Notes: generated by a model from the sequence alone, not told the origin. Shown: positions 33,981-46,300, numbered from the stretch's first letter. The stretch is DNA of 64,000 nt from Chalciporus piperatus (GCA_038093975.1 JBBPTG010000029.1:1-64000); one strand, 5' to 3'. A program made the numbers and translations.

Positions 33981-34502
33981 GCCAACTCAAAGCCAGCTCA
34001 GGCTTGATGTCCCCTCGTCCTTAACGAAGATACGGCAGGGCATGCATGTCTCAAACGATTCAAAGCACTTTCACTTACTATACTGTACTAGTGCTGGTCT
34101 AGCCACAGGCCCGGGTGCTCGAGGTGACGTGAATCCACCTCGTGCATGGGATTTAAGCGGCAAATACGTGCGATGAACTCCATGCAGGGCCATATACCAA
34201 AATCCATTTTCTCCGACAGAACGAACGCGCTCTGAATTGTGTCTGCTACTGTCAAACTCACCACGGGGTGATTCCGACGGAATTCCATGTCAGACCCAGT
34301 ACGAATCTTAGCCGCTGTTTGTGGTGGATGTTGTGAGAATGTGAATCCTCTTATCCAATGACAATCCCAAGCAATAACATTCTCCATCAGGTCTCGTCGT
34401 CGGCTCAACATCTAACTCGTTGTGCAGTCTACGTTCGTGGCGACCTTATTTATCATGCCGTACATCTAACCCCACGCATGTGACTGTCACCATAACGAAC
34501 AG
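33981..34502. other. patchwork intergenic segment after esterase A
   Basis: Contains a short copy of the small heat-shock protein gene's 3' end (CCTCGTCCTTAACGAAGATA at about 34013, matching 40116). This is joined to a fragment of the CC-rich gene's exon 3 (CAGGGCATGCATGTCTCAAA at about 34034, matching 29918) and then to the sequence related to 30.2 kb. No gene is supported. Confidence 0.6.
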
Positions 34503-34753
34503 GTCCATTTGGATTCAATAGAACATGTTGCAGCGACCAAGGATACTGTGGCTATTGCTGCAGAGATTCGTTCGATGAGGAACACTTTGATGAAAAGATA
34601 CAGAAAGAGATGGACAAGACCAGGGACAAGACCATTTACACGTTCGTCAAACCTGTTGAGACCGAACCCCAACGGACAACAAACATGACCGTGGAAAGGC
34701 CAACCGAACAAAGATCTGAACCTGGCAATGTCGAAATGGATGGGCGGCCGTGA
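34503..34753 (+). pseudogene. CC-rich protein relative, last exon only
   Basis: The exon begins after an AG at 34501-34502 in the same phase as exon 3 of the gene at 29.7 kb. It reads FNRTCCSDQGYCGYCCRDSF then DEEHFDEKIQKEMDK and ends at the TGA at 34751-34753 (MDGRP). I could not find matching first and second exons upstream. A short CGGCC-type piece near 34310 may be another remnant. It is either a broken paralogue or a gene whose early exons I failed to recognise. Confidence 0.45.
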
Positions 34754-35436
34754 TGGGTAAGTCTTTACCGATATATCTTTTCATCTTCTTTTGCAAAGAT
34801 GTATCTCCAGACCAAGTTGGTCCGGGGAGGACTCTGGAAGTGGATTCAAGGGCATTTTGGGTATTTTGGGTGTCTGGTATAATTCTTGATAGCTGATTCA
34901 GGTCACCTCTTGCATAATTGCATAATTACACGCTGCGACATGCATATGGTCATTTTAATCATCGGACACTGGCACCCGAACTATTACGATGCGGGGCAAC
35001 CCACCACCCTGTCATTTCTTCGGGGAAAAGGAGGATCATGCAAGTTCTCACCTGTCTTAATCCTTTAGGCTTCAAGTTCCGTTTCGTTCGAGTCCTCCGA
35101 GAATTTGAGAGATTTCACTGGCACGCACTCACTGAAGCTTTAATTGTCGGAAGCCCGAAAGGGAAAGGTCATCCGACTTGCAGTGGTGTTCACAATCTTT
35201 GGTGATTCTTCGTGTCCCACTTGGCTCAGGAGAGCAACTGAGCAGAGCTAAGCGCGAAGGAGGGCAATTTATTATCAAGGTTTGGTTCCGTGTAGTACGC
35301 GCCGCGATCGCACAGCACAGATTTGTCAGTGTCGTTTTGTCGTTTTGACAGCGGCATGCAGATGTGCACGTCAATCTTTTTGCTGTGCTCTGCGTATTGA
35401 CATCCTTTGATAGCCTTGACGTACTTGCTGCCCAAA
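34754..35436. other. intergenic, nothing supported
   Basis: No coding, RNA or repeat feature that I can support. Confidence 0.4.
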
Positions 35437-36499
35437 TGGGTCGCGCAACACCGACCCTGGAATCATGGGGACGTTGCTACAGAAGTAAGTGCAATCGAGG
35501 TGGCAGTGGGAACGGCAAAGTTTCGCCGCAGGGGGATTGGAACTCGGTTACAAGAGAACAGGTAAGGCAGAATCCGGAAACGGAACAGTTGTTCGTCCAT
35601 TCCATCCATCCAAGGTTCGTGAAGCAGCCTGTTTCCGTCGGGTGTATTTAAATGAATGCTACCACAGATTATCCAGGGCCGCCTTGGCAAGATTCCATTG
35701 TGAGGAAAATTTTATCTCGCAATGTTTGGTCGACCGCCGGTAATTACTCCGCTGTGGTTGATTGTCAAATACCAATGGATGAAGAAGAGATGCACCGAAC
35801 AGGTGAGGTACCACTGGGGTATAAGTGCGTTTTAGCTGACCACAGTTGCTTGGTTTGAACTCCTTTACAGCCGGAACCTGGAGCTTCAAATTTACCATGG
35901 AATGCTTGATTCCCGTTGTAGAGGCCACTCAGTCTGGGCGTCCTCCAAGCTGTGGTGGAGCTCGAACCAGATCCTTTTGAACAGGCTGTTCCACGAAGCA
36001 GCACGGACGAGTGTCCGAGACCAGAAAGCCTCGGTGCGGATCAATCTCCCTTTGGATCTTGGTCCGAGACTGTCGGATTTGTTAGCCCTTCGCTTGCATC
36101 AAAAGGTTGTCAAAGTTCGTCTCGTGATCCTCGCATCTGAGCCTGGAACTCAGCCTGGGCCCTGGTCATCCATCGTTGGCAGGCGAGTCACACAACCTAA
36201 GTAGCAGTGTCCGGTACCGTCAACATCTTTTATCCACGAATCAGTTCCGAATTCCCACAGAACCTAGCGAAGAAACCAGAGACCCTCAAGGTAGCATCAT
36301 ACTGCTGTTCCTAGAATGGGATCGTGAGGTACTATCGGCACCAACCACCCCCGGATTTCATGGAGTCTCCGGCACTCCACCACTCCAAGCTGGTGTTCAA
36401 GATGGAAATGACTCGGGCATTGCGATGGAAGACCAGTGGACACCTTTCATGCACTGTCATGACCCTTTTGGATCTCATTTGCATTCTCATCCACCTTGA
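35437..36499 (+). CDS. uncertain multi-exon gene or gene remnant
   Basis: Several open pieces with plausible splice sites lie in order on the plus strand: MGRATPTLESWGRCYR (35437), YPGPPWQDSIVRKILSRN after a CCACAG at about 35670, PMDEEEMHRT joined across GTGAGG..TTACAG to AGTWSFKFTMECLIPVVEAT, then VELEPDPFEQAVPRSS to SSRDPRI with TGA near 36140, and a later piece with EETRDPQGSIILLFLEWDRE. The link between VVEAT and VELEPDP needs a frame change that I cannot explain with an intron. I recognise no family. It could be a decayed gene. Confidence 0.25.
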
Positions 36500-37585
36500 G
36501 GACATAGGGCGTGCAAGTGCGAGGCGAACTGCGCCTTTTGAAGGATGTATTGGACATTTGTTTGCTATCCTATGTTACTTTTGGGATTCATTCCTCGCTT
36601 TCTAAGATGTTCTGGTTTAACGTGACTGGCTGCCAATAAAATTGGCCATCGTTGACCATGTATCCACTGTGTATACTACCTTGTTGAATGTAATACTAGA
36701 AATCGTTTCGATATGTTGCTGCTCAAAGGCTTGAGATATTGTCAATATGACGCGCAGACTCGAATCAGAAGACAATCACATTTTCAGGGTTGTGTTCGCT
36801 TGCATAAGTAGTCGACGAGTTCAAGTCGACCGCCAACTTTGATTTCCTGCCAAGGCTCCCAAAAGACTCGGAGCTCCGGGTCCCCTTCGTCACGTTTCCC
36901 CTACTTACCTCAACATCTGATCGGAGCCCACTTTATTACAGTATGTATTTTTAAGTACTGCAGCCCTTCAGCAGCTTTCGGCTTGGCAGGTAGGTTCAAA
37001 TAACTTGAAAATCAGACCGGTGACGATTCACCTAGATTACGCCGACCGAAACATTTGATGGGACGTCGGCTCAGCTACTAAACAACGCTCTATACCAGTC
37101 TATACCCCAGACTAGCCCAGACTCCAGAGTCATATGGCACGTCATGCGGCTATGTCGATCCCAACTATCTCAAGGTACATACCCTTGTTCCTGGCACAAA
37201 GTCTTCTGATCCGAGTCGAAGGCCAGCCAGTCACTCGTGACACTACACGATGCTGAAGCTTCGCTTCTCGTCTACCATTAGATTTACGAGTTGATGGAAG
37301 TCGCTTACCCGTGACCGCTTTCCATCGGAAGCCCGTGACTGAGCCAGGCAAGAACACTCGCTGAAGACATTGTATATCGACTGACAGGGCGATTCATCGA
37401 CCGAGGTCAGGGATTCAGATTTCTGCGTCTGGGTCCAGCTCTCCAAAGCTGCGAACAGTCATCACACGGCCAAGAACCAACACTCCCCTCGCTAAACATC
37501 TCGGAGTGACGGATTTGAATCTAATTCTGAGAAGCTAACCGAGTACGGACCGCATCCGGTTGAACTCAGTCAAGTCTTACCGGCC

Positions 37586-37591
37586 TATAAA
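37586..37591 (+). promoter_or_regulatory. TATA box of esterase B
   Basis: TATAAA 69 nt upstream of the ATG at 37660, as in copy A. Confidence 0.65.
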
Positions 37592-37659
37592 TTCACGAAT
37601 TCATGGACGGTGCCATCTTGGCGAACGGCAGTACCTTTCTTTCCCTGGTATATTCCAAG

Positions 37660-39746
37660 ATGCTCAGCTCTGCGCTGCTTTTGTCGAGTCTTTTGTTCTT
37701 CAAGGATGTCGTTGCTGCACCAAGCGGTGTAACTGGACCCACAGTGAATGTGGGGTATGCCACTTACCTGGGAAACCAGTCGTTCCCTAACACGGTCGCC
37801 TATTTGGGAGTTCCGTATGCGGAGCCCCCAGTGGGTGATCTGCGCTTCAGGGCGCCCGTCCCGCTGAACACGAAGCGTGTGAGGAAGGCGGCTGGTGGGC
37901 AGGTAGTCAATGCGACCTACAATCCAGAGTTCTGTATCCAAGGAAGCACAGGAGGTGAGTAGTGGGTTTTAGCCGTGTGATGGAATGCAACTCAACTATG
38001 GACGCACATCAGGTGGAGACGCCGGTGGAGCTGGATCTGAAGACTGTCTCAAGGTCAACGTCTACACGCCCTACGGCGCCAAAGAGGGCGACGATCGTGA
38101 GTGGAATCTTCCGTTCACAGGACATAACTGATCCAGTACGTTCCATCCAGTGCCAGTGCTCGTCTATATACATGGAGGAGGTGAGGCGTTCGGATCTTTT
38201 GAAATGAAAGGCTAAAACGTGTCTCAGATTATGTGTTCGGGAACCCGACCAACTGGCCATTCGATTCCTGGATCCATCAAAGCCCTAACGTGGTCATCGT
38301 TTCCGTGTACTACCGACTCGACTCTTTCGGCTTCCTCGCGACGCCCGAGTTCGCGGACTCCAAGTATGGCGACTTCAATGCTGGATTCCAGGACCAGATT
38401 CAAGCCCTGAGATGGGTGAACCAGTACATCAGCGCCTTTGGTGGTAACCCAAACCAGGTCACGATCAACGGCCAGAGTGCAGGTGGTTCCTCTGTCGAAC
38501 TCCACATGGTCGCCAACCAGGGAGAGAACTTGTTCCATGGAGCCATCGCACAGAGCGTGTTCAGGACTCCATTGCCTACTCCTGAAGAACAGCAGGTAGG
38601 GCCATACGCTTGACCACATGCTATTTAGCCCCTGACGATAAGCGCCCATAGCCTTTGTTCGAGTTCTATTCGTCGTACGCTGGGTGTGGAAAGGGTTCCA
38701 TTAAAAAGCAGATGGCATGTCTTCGAAGCGCGAGCGTCAGTGCGTTGGCCAGAGCGCAGGATGCCGCCGTGCAAGGCAAATTGTGAGTGCTAGTGATCGG
38801 TGGCAAGCATTTGGGAGGTCGCACTCGATACTCAGATCCCAACAGCAGCGGACTCTACAACACCTTCCACCCCGTCCTGGACGGCGTCCTATTGTCAGGC
38901 TATCCCACAGAGCAATTCCAAAATGGAATGTTTGCCCATGTCCCGCTCATCGTCGGGTAAGCATGAGTCCCTCCGCCATCCATTTCTCGTGTTTCACGAT
39001 TCGGTACAGCTCGGCATCCAACGAAACCCTTTCTGGAGGCAAAAATATCTCGCTCGCATACAACCAATACTTCCCCTCACTTACCGAAGCGGACATCCAG
39101 GAGTTCATAGCAATGTACCCGCTTAGCGACTATGACTCACCTAGCCAACAATTCCAAGTCGCAACCGGCGAACCTGATGTGATCTGCGGCGTGAGTAGGC
39201 CTATTTTCGGGCGTACCTGATTGATATACTGACTCGTCTATTCGTTGCTCCCCCTTAGCGCGAGGCAATGGGTGGTCCTTCTGCGTCATTTTCGAACACC
39301 TGGACGTACCGATACAACACTCCTAATCCTACTGGCCATGGAAATGCCACCACCCATGCTGCAGAGAACTGGATGATGTTTGATGGTTCAAATACTGGGT
39401 GAGTGGCTTGTCCCCGGCACATATCGATGATGACTCATACGCCCGCAACTTTAGCGTCAATGGTACAGGAGTATTTACCCCTCAAACACCCGCCGAACTC
39501 GCGTTCGCATCCGAACTGATTGCATACTGGTTGTCGTTCGTTCGCTCCGGGAACCCGAACACTTACAAGCTTGATATGTCCCCCACATGGGAATCCTACA
39601 CGCCGACCAACAAGGTCCGAGTGGTGTTGATGCAGGACCCACAAAATTCGACCACGGTCAGTGGGAGCTATATGGAGGCGGAGCCTAAAGCAGAAGCGGA
39701 CAGATGTGCTTTTATCATCACCAAGGCTTCGCACACCGAAAGTTAG
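37660..39746 (+). CDS. secreted type-B carboxylesterase/lipase, copy B
   Basis: Nearly identical to copy A: signal peptide MLSSALLLSSLLFFKDVVA, NGQSAGGSSVELHM nucleophile elbow, THAAENWMMF and the same C-terminus KASHTES. The main difference is a 47-bp sequence at 38182-38228 (GTGAGG..CTCAG, with an internal GCTAAAAC that can act as a branch point) splitting the oxyanion-loop codons. When it is spliced out, the loop reads HGGD instead of HGGG, because the base after the junction is A rather than G. That residue is close to the oxyanion hole, so activity may differ from copy A. The other introns are conserved in position. Confidence 0.88.
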
Positions 39747-40106
39747 ACTCGGAGTTATGCTTATTGTTCGATCTGTATGGAATGCGCACTTTCACGTCGA
39801 CTCATGAACGGATGTTGATAACTCACGTGTATGTTGAACGAAAAGAGATGAATACAGTTAATGGTCTATGAGTACGAAATAGAAGTCCTACGAGATATGA
39901 TGTCCTTCCGGAAATTGACCCAAAACGCAATACCAGAAAGATGCTACCGAAAGGGAAACCTCAAGAACCGATTAATACCTGGTCATAGTCTGATGCATAT
40001 GGATGAGCGTGTCCGATCCAGGGACAGAGAAGCAAATAGCATACAGGATGAAATAAAATATCCAATTTAGGGATGATCTGAGAAACGAAAAGTGGAGGGG
40101 AACGAA

Positions 40107-40767
40107 TCAGGCGTTTGATGTACCCTCGTCCTTAACGAAGATACGGGTGTCATTGACAGAAGTATGAGAGTTATTGGTGGTTTCTGCGGCGCCGGATGGC
40201 ATCCGTGGCCATGACACGGTAAGGAGGCCATCAGCCATTGATGCCGACATGGTACCCATCTGAGGAGAAATTATTTAGACATGCACAGGAAGAACGAGTC
40301 AAGAGGGAACGTACCAGTGTGCCCTTTGAAACGTCAAGCACCCGCTCAAACCGGCCATATTTGATTTCCTTTGCAGGGTATTTCACGTCGGACTCTTGGT
40401 GTGGGGGGCGGCGATCACCAGAGATGAAAAGCTTTTCGCCCTCCAGACGCAATCTAATTTCGTTTGCCCTCATGCCGGGGATTTCGAGAGTGGCAACGAT
40501 GCGAGACGACGAAGGGTCGTCACACAACTCGAGCCTGTAAAAACATCAATATCAACCAGCTGAACAAGCGGGAGGTGAGCACACATGCCTAGGCCTATAG
40601 ATGAGAGTACCTCGGCGCACTTGTCTATCCAGTACGATTTGATTTTGGTGTACAAGATAGGCGACATATCTTCGGGCGAGGATGCGGTCCAAAGCGCGGT
40701 GATGGTCCTCAACACTTCGCTCGGGAGCCATTTTGCGCGCTACAAGTGCAGTGGAAGTGGCAGTCAT
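40107..40767 (-). CDS. small heat-shock protein (Hsp20/alpha-crystallin)
   Basis: ATP-independent chaperone, usually stress-induced and oligomeric. Three exons (40767-40583, 40534-40315, 40259-40107) give 185 residues. The alpha-crystallin domain starts at SSSRIVATLEIPGMRANEIR, continues with LRLEGEKLFISGDRRPPHQE and KEIKYGRFERVLDVSKGTL and, after the second intron, ASMADGLLTVSWP, the conserved A-x-x-x-x-G-L-L region. The first junction (CATGT/GCTCGAG) gives YRPRHVLELCDDPSSSR, matching the usual pre-domain strand. The N-terminus starting MTATSTALVARKMAPERSVE is short and unusual; an internal ATG (MAPERS) could also be used. The tail ends KDEGTSNA. Confidence 0.85.
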
Positions 40768-41987
40768 GGGGAGCCGTCGAATAACTTTGAGGTGGTTACT
40801 AAGGTGGAAGATGCTTTTATATCTCTCGGGTTGTCGACTCATTTCAGCTGTTTATGCCGAGTCGGGCGGCTCAAGACTCGGCATAGCGGCAGCTGGCGCT
40901 TTCAAAAAAGGAAACAATTTAGCTCGGCGAGGAGGCTGTGCAGCTGAGGCAGATCGAGTCACAGCAAGTGGACGAAAATGACACAGCACCAGAGGGCAGA
41001 GAGACTAGGCTGCACCGCAAAGTCCAGCGAGCCTGTCAATGCGCTGACGAATTGATCACAGCGAGCTGCGGGCATAGTCCAGGGATTGGTAATGACACCA
41101 CGCCGGGATCGGGTACGAGTTGATCGAGGGGATGCCAGCCGCGTGAGACTGTGAGTGGTGCAAAACTCGATGTGATCCCATTTGGTGGGTACGGTGGATC
41201 ATACCGAGGTAATCATCGGACTAAGACGAGCAAGAACGTACTAGTGAGAATTGCACAAGTCGATTGTGTGCGGCGCACGCCATTCTTGTTGGCACCAAGT
41301 GAAGACTCCGAAGACTGGCTGTCACATCTTGCTTTGAATGTGACAGGTAGTCACGACCGCGCACATTCTAACACCTTGGTTGTTGTCTGCCCATCTCCAA
41401 AAACAATCACAGGCTTGTCAAGAACTAACCAAACCCTTTCAGATTGCCCAGAAGTTGTTTTTATACAGCTCCCTACCTTGAGGACGTCGGCGATAACACT
41501 ACATTCTGACAGTCACAATTCCCAACCTTGAACGTGTGGCTTCATGAGCAAGGTTGTGTTCGGTGGGTGTATTTATCTTCCCCTTGTTTGGCTAGCTCAT
41601 CGCAACCGGTCTTGTAGTTGGAAATGTGCCCTACAACATGGGCGAGGCAAGTGTTGTCCTGTGTGCTTGTCCTTGTGTTTTGACATTTCCATCAGGACCA
41701 ACTCATCGACGTGTTCAAATCCGTCGGTCATGTTGTTGGCTTTAGGTAGGAGCTTCAACCTAATGTCTTGTTTCAGCTCTGACCCCCCTTTAGGCTCGTG
41801 TTCGACAGAGAAACAGGGAAACCTAGAGGTTACGGTTTCTGTGAATTCGCGGGTACATATAATCCATTTTTTGTTATTCAAATCTTGACAGCTGTCTGAC
41901 CCATCCCGACCCTTTTGTCGCGACCTGTGCTTCCCTCAATCCTCTACCTGTGCGCCACCCTCGATCCAATTTTCGTCCCATCGCATC
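40768..41987. other. intergenic region between Hsp20 and CstF64 gene, no supported gene
   Basis: About 1.2 kb. It contains the Hsp20 promoter. Open frames here show no family features. I searched it for the missing first half of the CstF64 RRM and found none. Confidence 0.4.
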
Positions 41988-43163
41988 ATGTCTGCTCGTG
42001 TGCCACTGTCTTTCGCGCCTCAAGATCACGAAACTGCTACTTCTGCCGTGCGAAACCTCAACAACGTGGACGTTGGCGGTCGCCCCTTACGAATTGACTT
42101 GGCAGACTCCGACCCTTTCCTCGAAGGCAAGACGACAGTGCGGGGCGAACTACTAGATGGTAGTGACCCAAGAGGACATTGGCGTGATCGTCATCGAGAC
42201 CGCGATCGTGACAGAGACCAATTTGATCACCACAGAGACCAAAGGCCACAAGATCCAATAAGCTTCCTTTCGGCCCTCCCACCTGGTGTTCCTGTGTCTC
42301 CTGGATCCACTGCATTAGACTCCATCAGTCAGACACTTGCCACGATGAACCCAGCGCAATTAGTGGAAGTGCTAGCGCAAATGAAGGTGTGCAACGGTTT
42401 CAGAAACATGGCGGAATATTGTTGCGAATGACATATGCCCGGTGTTCGAATTTCTTTTTCTGTTTAGGCATTTGTGATCACACATCCTGAGCAAGCTCGC
42501 GCGCTTTTGATCGCACATCCGCAGTACGCCTATGCACTCTTCCAAGCACTACTTTTGAACAAGATCGTGGATCAAGCGGTCCTACAGGTATGCCTCATTC
42601 TGCGGCGTGCTTTCCCCGATTCGTGAATCAATTACTCATCCTCCTCCGTAGCGTATGCTTCAAGCGACTGCTAGTACCAGTGCACCTTCAGGCCCTCCGC
42701 AGCCTCCACCTCCGATGCCCACATATCAACAACCACCTCCGATGCACTCGACACCGCCCATCTTACCACCCCAAATGTCGGTCCCCCCGCCGAGTGGCCC
42801 AAGCATGTATCAACAGCCACCTCACATACCACCTCAGCACGCATACTATCGGCCACCGCCGCCGCCCCAACCCCCTCAATCGCAGGGCCCGCCCCCCGTC
42901 CCGGAGCTCAATATGGACCCCTCCCAGAGGGTGAGTTGTTTACAGCATTTTGATGTCGGGGACATACCCACTCATACGGACACTTCTACAGCAAATGTTA
43001 CTACAGGTGCTCAGCTTGACGCAGGAACAAATTAACGGCCTGCCTCCAACGGAGCGAGACGCCATCCAGGCGTTGGTACGTCCATTTAACCACAATACAT
43101 TTCGCTCGTCTGACTCAATGCCGATTGTAGCGGAACCAATTCATGGGCGGTATCACTGCATAA
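41988..43163 (+). CDS. cleavage stimulation factor CstF64/Rna15 homologue with truncated RRM
   Basis: Nuclear pre-mRNA 3'-end processing factor that binds GU-rich elements and CstF77. Five exons (41988-42386, 42468-42587, 42652-42930, 42992-43075, 43131-43163) give 304 residues. It starts MSARV, like full-length homologues, but jumps directly to DHETATSAVRNLNNVDVGGR, the last third of the RRM. RNP2 and RNP1, about 50 residues, are missing. The rest is normal: PLRIDLADSDPFLEGKTTVR, an Arg/Asp-rich stretch, the hinge (SISQTLATMNPAQLVEVLAQ, AFVITHPEQARALLIAHPQY), a Pro-rich region and the C-terminal domain QVLSLTQEQINGLPPTERDA ending RNQFMGGITA. Either a deletion has hit the gene or the assembly has lost a piece. 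RNA binding should be impaired as it stands. Confidence 0.85.
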
Positions 43164-43388
43164 AACGACCGTTATTGCAGTCTAGGAATGGAATCTAAAT
43201 TTCACCGTCCTATGTTCCATACATTCTACGAACACCATTTATTGTGTCATGATTTCCAAAAGTCCCTATCTTGGTACCGATGAGTCCGTTGCAATGATGA
43301 GTCCGTTCCGTCACGAGTCCACGTTTAGTTTCAACCCGATTCAGAGATTCTCCTACATTGCCTCCGATGTACCTAGCTACTCTAACTC

Positions 43389-46300
43389 TCAAACAAGTTT
43401 ATTTTCGAGACTCCTCGAGTTCTTGAGCCCTACGAATTTGGCGATGACTCCGTCTAAAGGTACCATCTCCCCCTTTGCTTTCGTTCCGACGTCATCGCGA
43501 TTACGAACGTTGACCGAGCGGCTGTCAAGCTCTTCTTGACCAACGACTGCCATAGCACGTATGATGAGTACGGATGAATGAATGGGAAGGATTCGGTACC
43601 ATTGGGACTCACCGAGGAGGAAGTTGTACTGCGCAACCTCACCGTTACGGATCTTCTTGGGAAGCGTGTCGGGTCCGTTGTCTACGTCAGCGAATAACCC
43701 GAGAGCGGTGAGCTTGTCAGCAATCTCTTGGGCATACTCTTTCTGTTTGACACCCCCAAGGCGATGTGTTATGAGTTCTGCGGAATCCGTTCTGAGAATG
43801 GGAGGGAATACTCACGTATGGAGCAGCAACGGGAATCACGAGCACTTGACGAGGGGACAACCAGAACGGCCTGTTTGATTTCCAATATTACTCACACTGA
43901 ATATCGCACGCTCAAAACGGATCCAGATGGTCGATAACGTACCACTTTCCACCAAAGTGTTCTGTAATGATGGCGATGAACCGTTCGAAACTTCCCAGAA
44001 TAGCGCGGTGGATCATGACCGGCCGTGAAGGTGGCTTGTCAGGGTTGGTCGTCTCGTCCGCGGAACGGTACTTGAGGTTGAACCGTTCCGGAAGTTGGAA
44101 GTCCAGTTGGATAGTCGCGCACTGGAACGATCGGCGCAGTGCATCTTTGATAGAGATGTCTATCTTGGGACCGTAGAAAGCACCGTCACCTGGGTTGAGA
44201 CTCCACTTGCCCAGGTATTGCTTGTCGAGTGCCTCTCTTAGTTGCTACGTCATGCGCCGTCATCAGAACGTGTTTCCCCCCCGGCGAAACGATGATGACT
44301 CACAGCCTCGGCCATGTCCCAAGTCTCGACGGCTCCGAGGAAGTTGTCCGGACGAGTAGAAAGTTCCAGATTGAACTCGAAACCAAACAAGCCATAGATG
44401 TGTTTCATGAAATCGAACAGCCCCTCAATTTCGGAGGATATCTACCCCCGACGTTAACAGTCGTCGTATACGTCAGTGCTATACAGCCTCTCACCTGCGA
44501 TGGCAAGCAAAATATGTGAGTGTCATCTTGCGCGAATCGTCTGACGCGGGTCAGACCCGTAAGTGCACCCGACGCTTCATTGCGGTGCAAGATACCGAAT
44601 TCAGCCATCCGGATCGGCAACTCTTTGTAACTCCGGTCCCGGGCGTCGAAGATGAGGCAGTGGCCGGGACAGTTCATCGGCTTGAGTGCCCACGTCTCTT
44701 TCTCGACGTCAAGCGTGAACATGTCATCCTTGTAGTTTTTCCAGTGACCCGAGGTTTCCCACAGCTTTGAGTTGTACATGTTGGGCGAGATGACTAGCGA
44801 TGACATGAGACAGGGGTGGCAATGTACGAGGAGACGCTCACCTTCTTGGTAACCGCGTTTCACATACTCTGACTGTCCAGATTCTTGGCTTAACGGCATG
44901 CGCAGTGGTGATCCGGGGCAAGGCACGCACCCTCATTAACTCGAGCAACGTATTGTAAATTCGGGTCCCATGGGGCAAGAAGAAGCAACTCCCGGGACTG
45001 AGATCATTGAAGAAGAACAGCTCTTGTTCCTGAATGCGGGGTAAGACGCGCATTTAACTTCATCTCGATCGAATCTCACCCGCCCGATCTTGCGGTGATC
45101 CCGCTTAGCAGCCTCAGCCAAGAATGCTTTGTAATCCGAGAGCTGTTTCTTGTCTGGGAACGAAATACCGTACACGCGTTGCAAGGAGTCATTGGTCGAG
45201 TCACCGAGGAAGTATGACGCAGAGTTCTACGCAGCAAAGATGATGGATCGCTGCATGATTGATAAAAGTTTCGACTAACCTTGGTGACCATGAAGGCCTT
45301 GATCTTCCCGGTATGGGGAATGTGGGGACCAACACACAAATCGACCATTGGCCCGCAACGGTAGACAGTGGTAGAAGTACCATCGGGAATCTTCGTCTCA
45401 ATGATGTATTTTTTGTACTTGTTGTACTGTTTTTTCGAGCAGAGGGTCAGCACTCGTACGCAGGAAACAACCTTGTCTACCCACGCTGAACATCTCCAAC
45501 AGTTTCTCCTTTGAAACGACAAGTCGCTCAAACTTTTGCTTGTCTTTAATTGCGCTCTCGGAGATCTTCTCTAGTGCTGGGTAATCCGTGTTGGTGACGA
45601 CTCTAAAACTCTGGTGAGGATCGAGTGGATGACAGAACGAGCGCGACGCACCTATCCTCGATTGCCATCTCATAGAAGAAACCATCATCGGTAGGGGGAC
45701 CAATGCAAAGATGGCATCCATAATGTCTCTCTGCAGCCTCTCCAAGAACGTGTGCAGACGAATGCCAAAAAACGCGTTTTCCTATGACAAACGTCGATCC
45801 ATATTTGACACTCCAACACTGATTTCAAAAACAATGACCGTACCTTCAGGGTGCTCGAAATCTATCAGTTCAAGCTTGCACGAACCCTCGAGCGGTCGCT
45901 CAAGATCCCAGAGGTTGTCGTCGACCTATCACGGAGTCAAAAACTGTGGATAAACTAAGAAGGAAGGGAAAGCTACCTTTGCGATCACGATACGCTCCGA
46001 GAGACTCTTCTGAATCCCCTTTGCTACATCCATCGGGGTCGTCTCCCAGCTGGTTCCCTTGCGCTCGTCCCCACTTAACAAGGTGATCGTAATTTCCTCC
46101 CTGGGTTGTGCTACAAAACCCAAATAGAGCCAGTCAGTACGACGCTTGAAAGAAAAAAAATCAAACAAAACAAGAACCAAGGGGTGGACATCACCTTTGA
46201 CGAACTCATCGTACTCTGCCTTGAGCTGGTCGAACATCTGGATACGCCGATCGATGTACGCAGGCGGTGGTTGAAGCTATCCAAACCATTCCGAACCACC

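Larger units (their letters stand above)
36975..39932 (+). repeat. direct duplication, copy B (carries esterase B)
   Basis: Second copy of the 2.9 kb unit. Relative to copy A it has an additional 47-bp intron-like insertion in the oxyanion-loop codons and about 30 extra bases near its start (after GGCTTGGCAGG). The unit continues rightward into sequence leading to the small heat-shock gene, which suggests copy B holds the original right flank. Confidence 0.9.

Noticed and set aside
41544..41888. 114-codon plus-strand frame before the CstF64 gene, considered as the missing RRM
   Set aside because: It contains neither RNP1 nor RNP2 nor other RRM features; composition looks non-coding.
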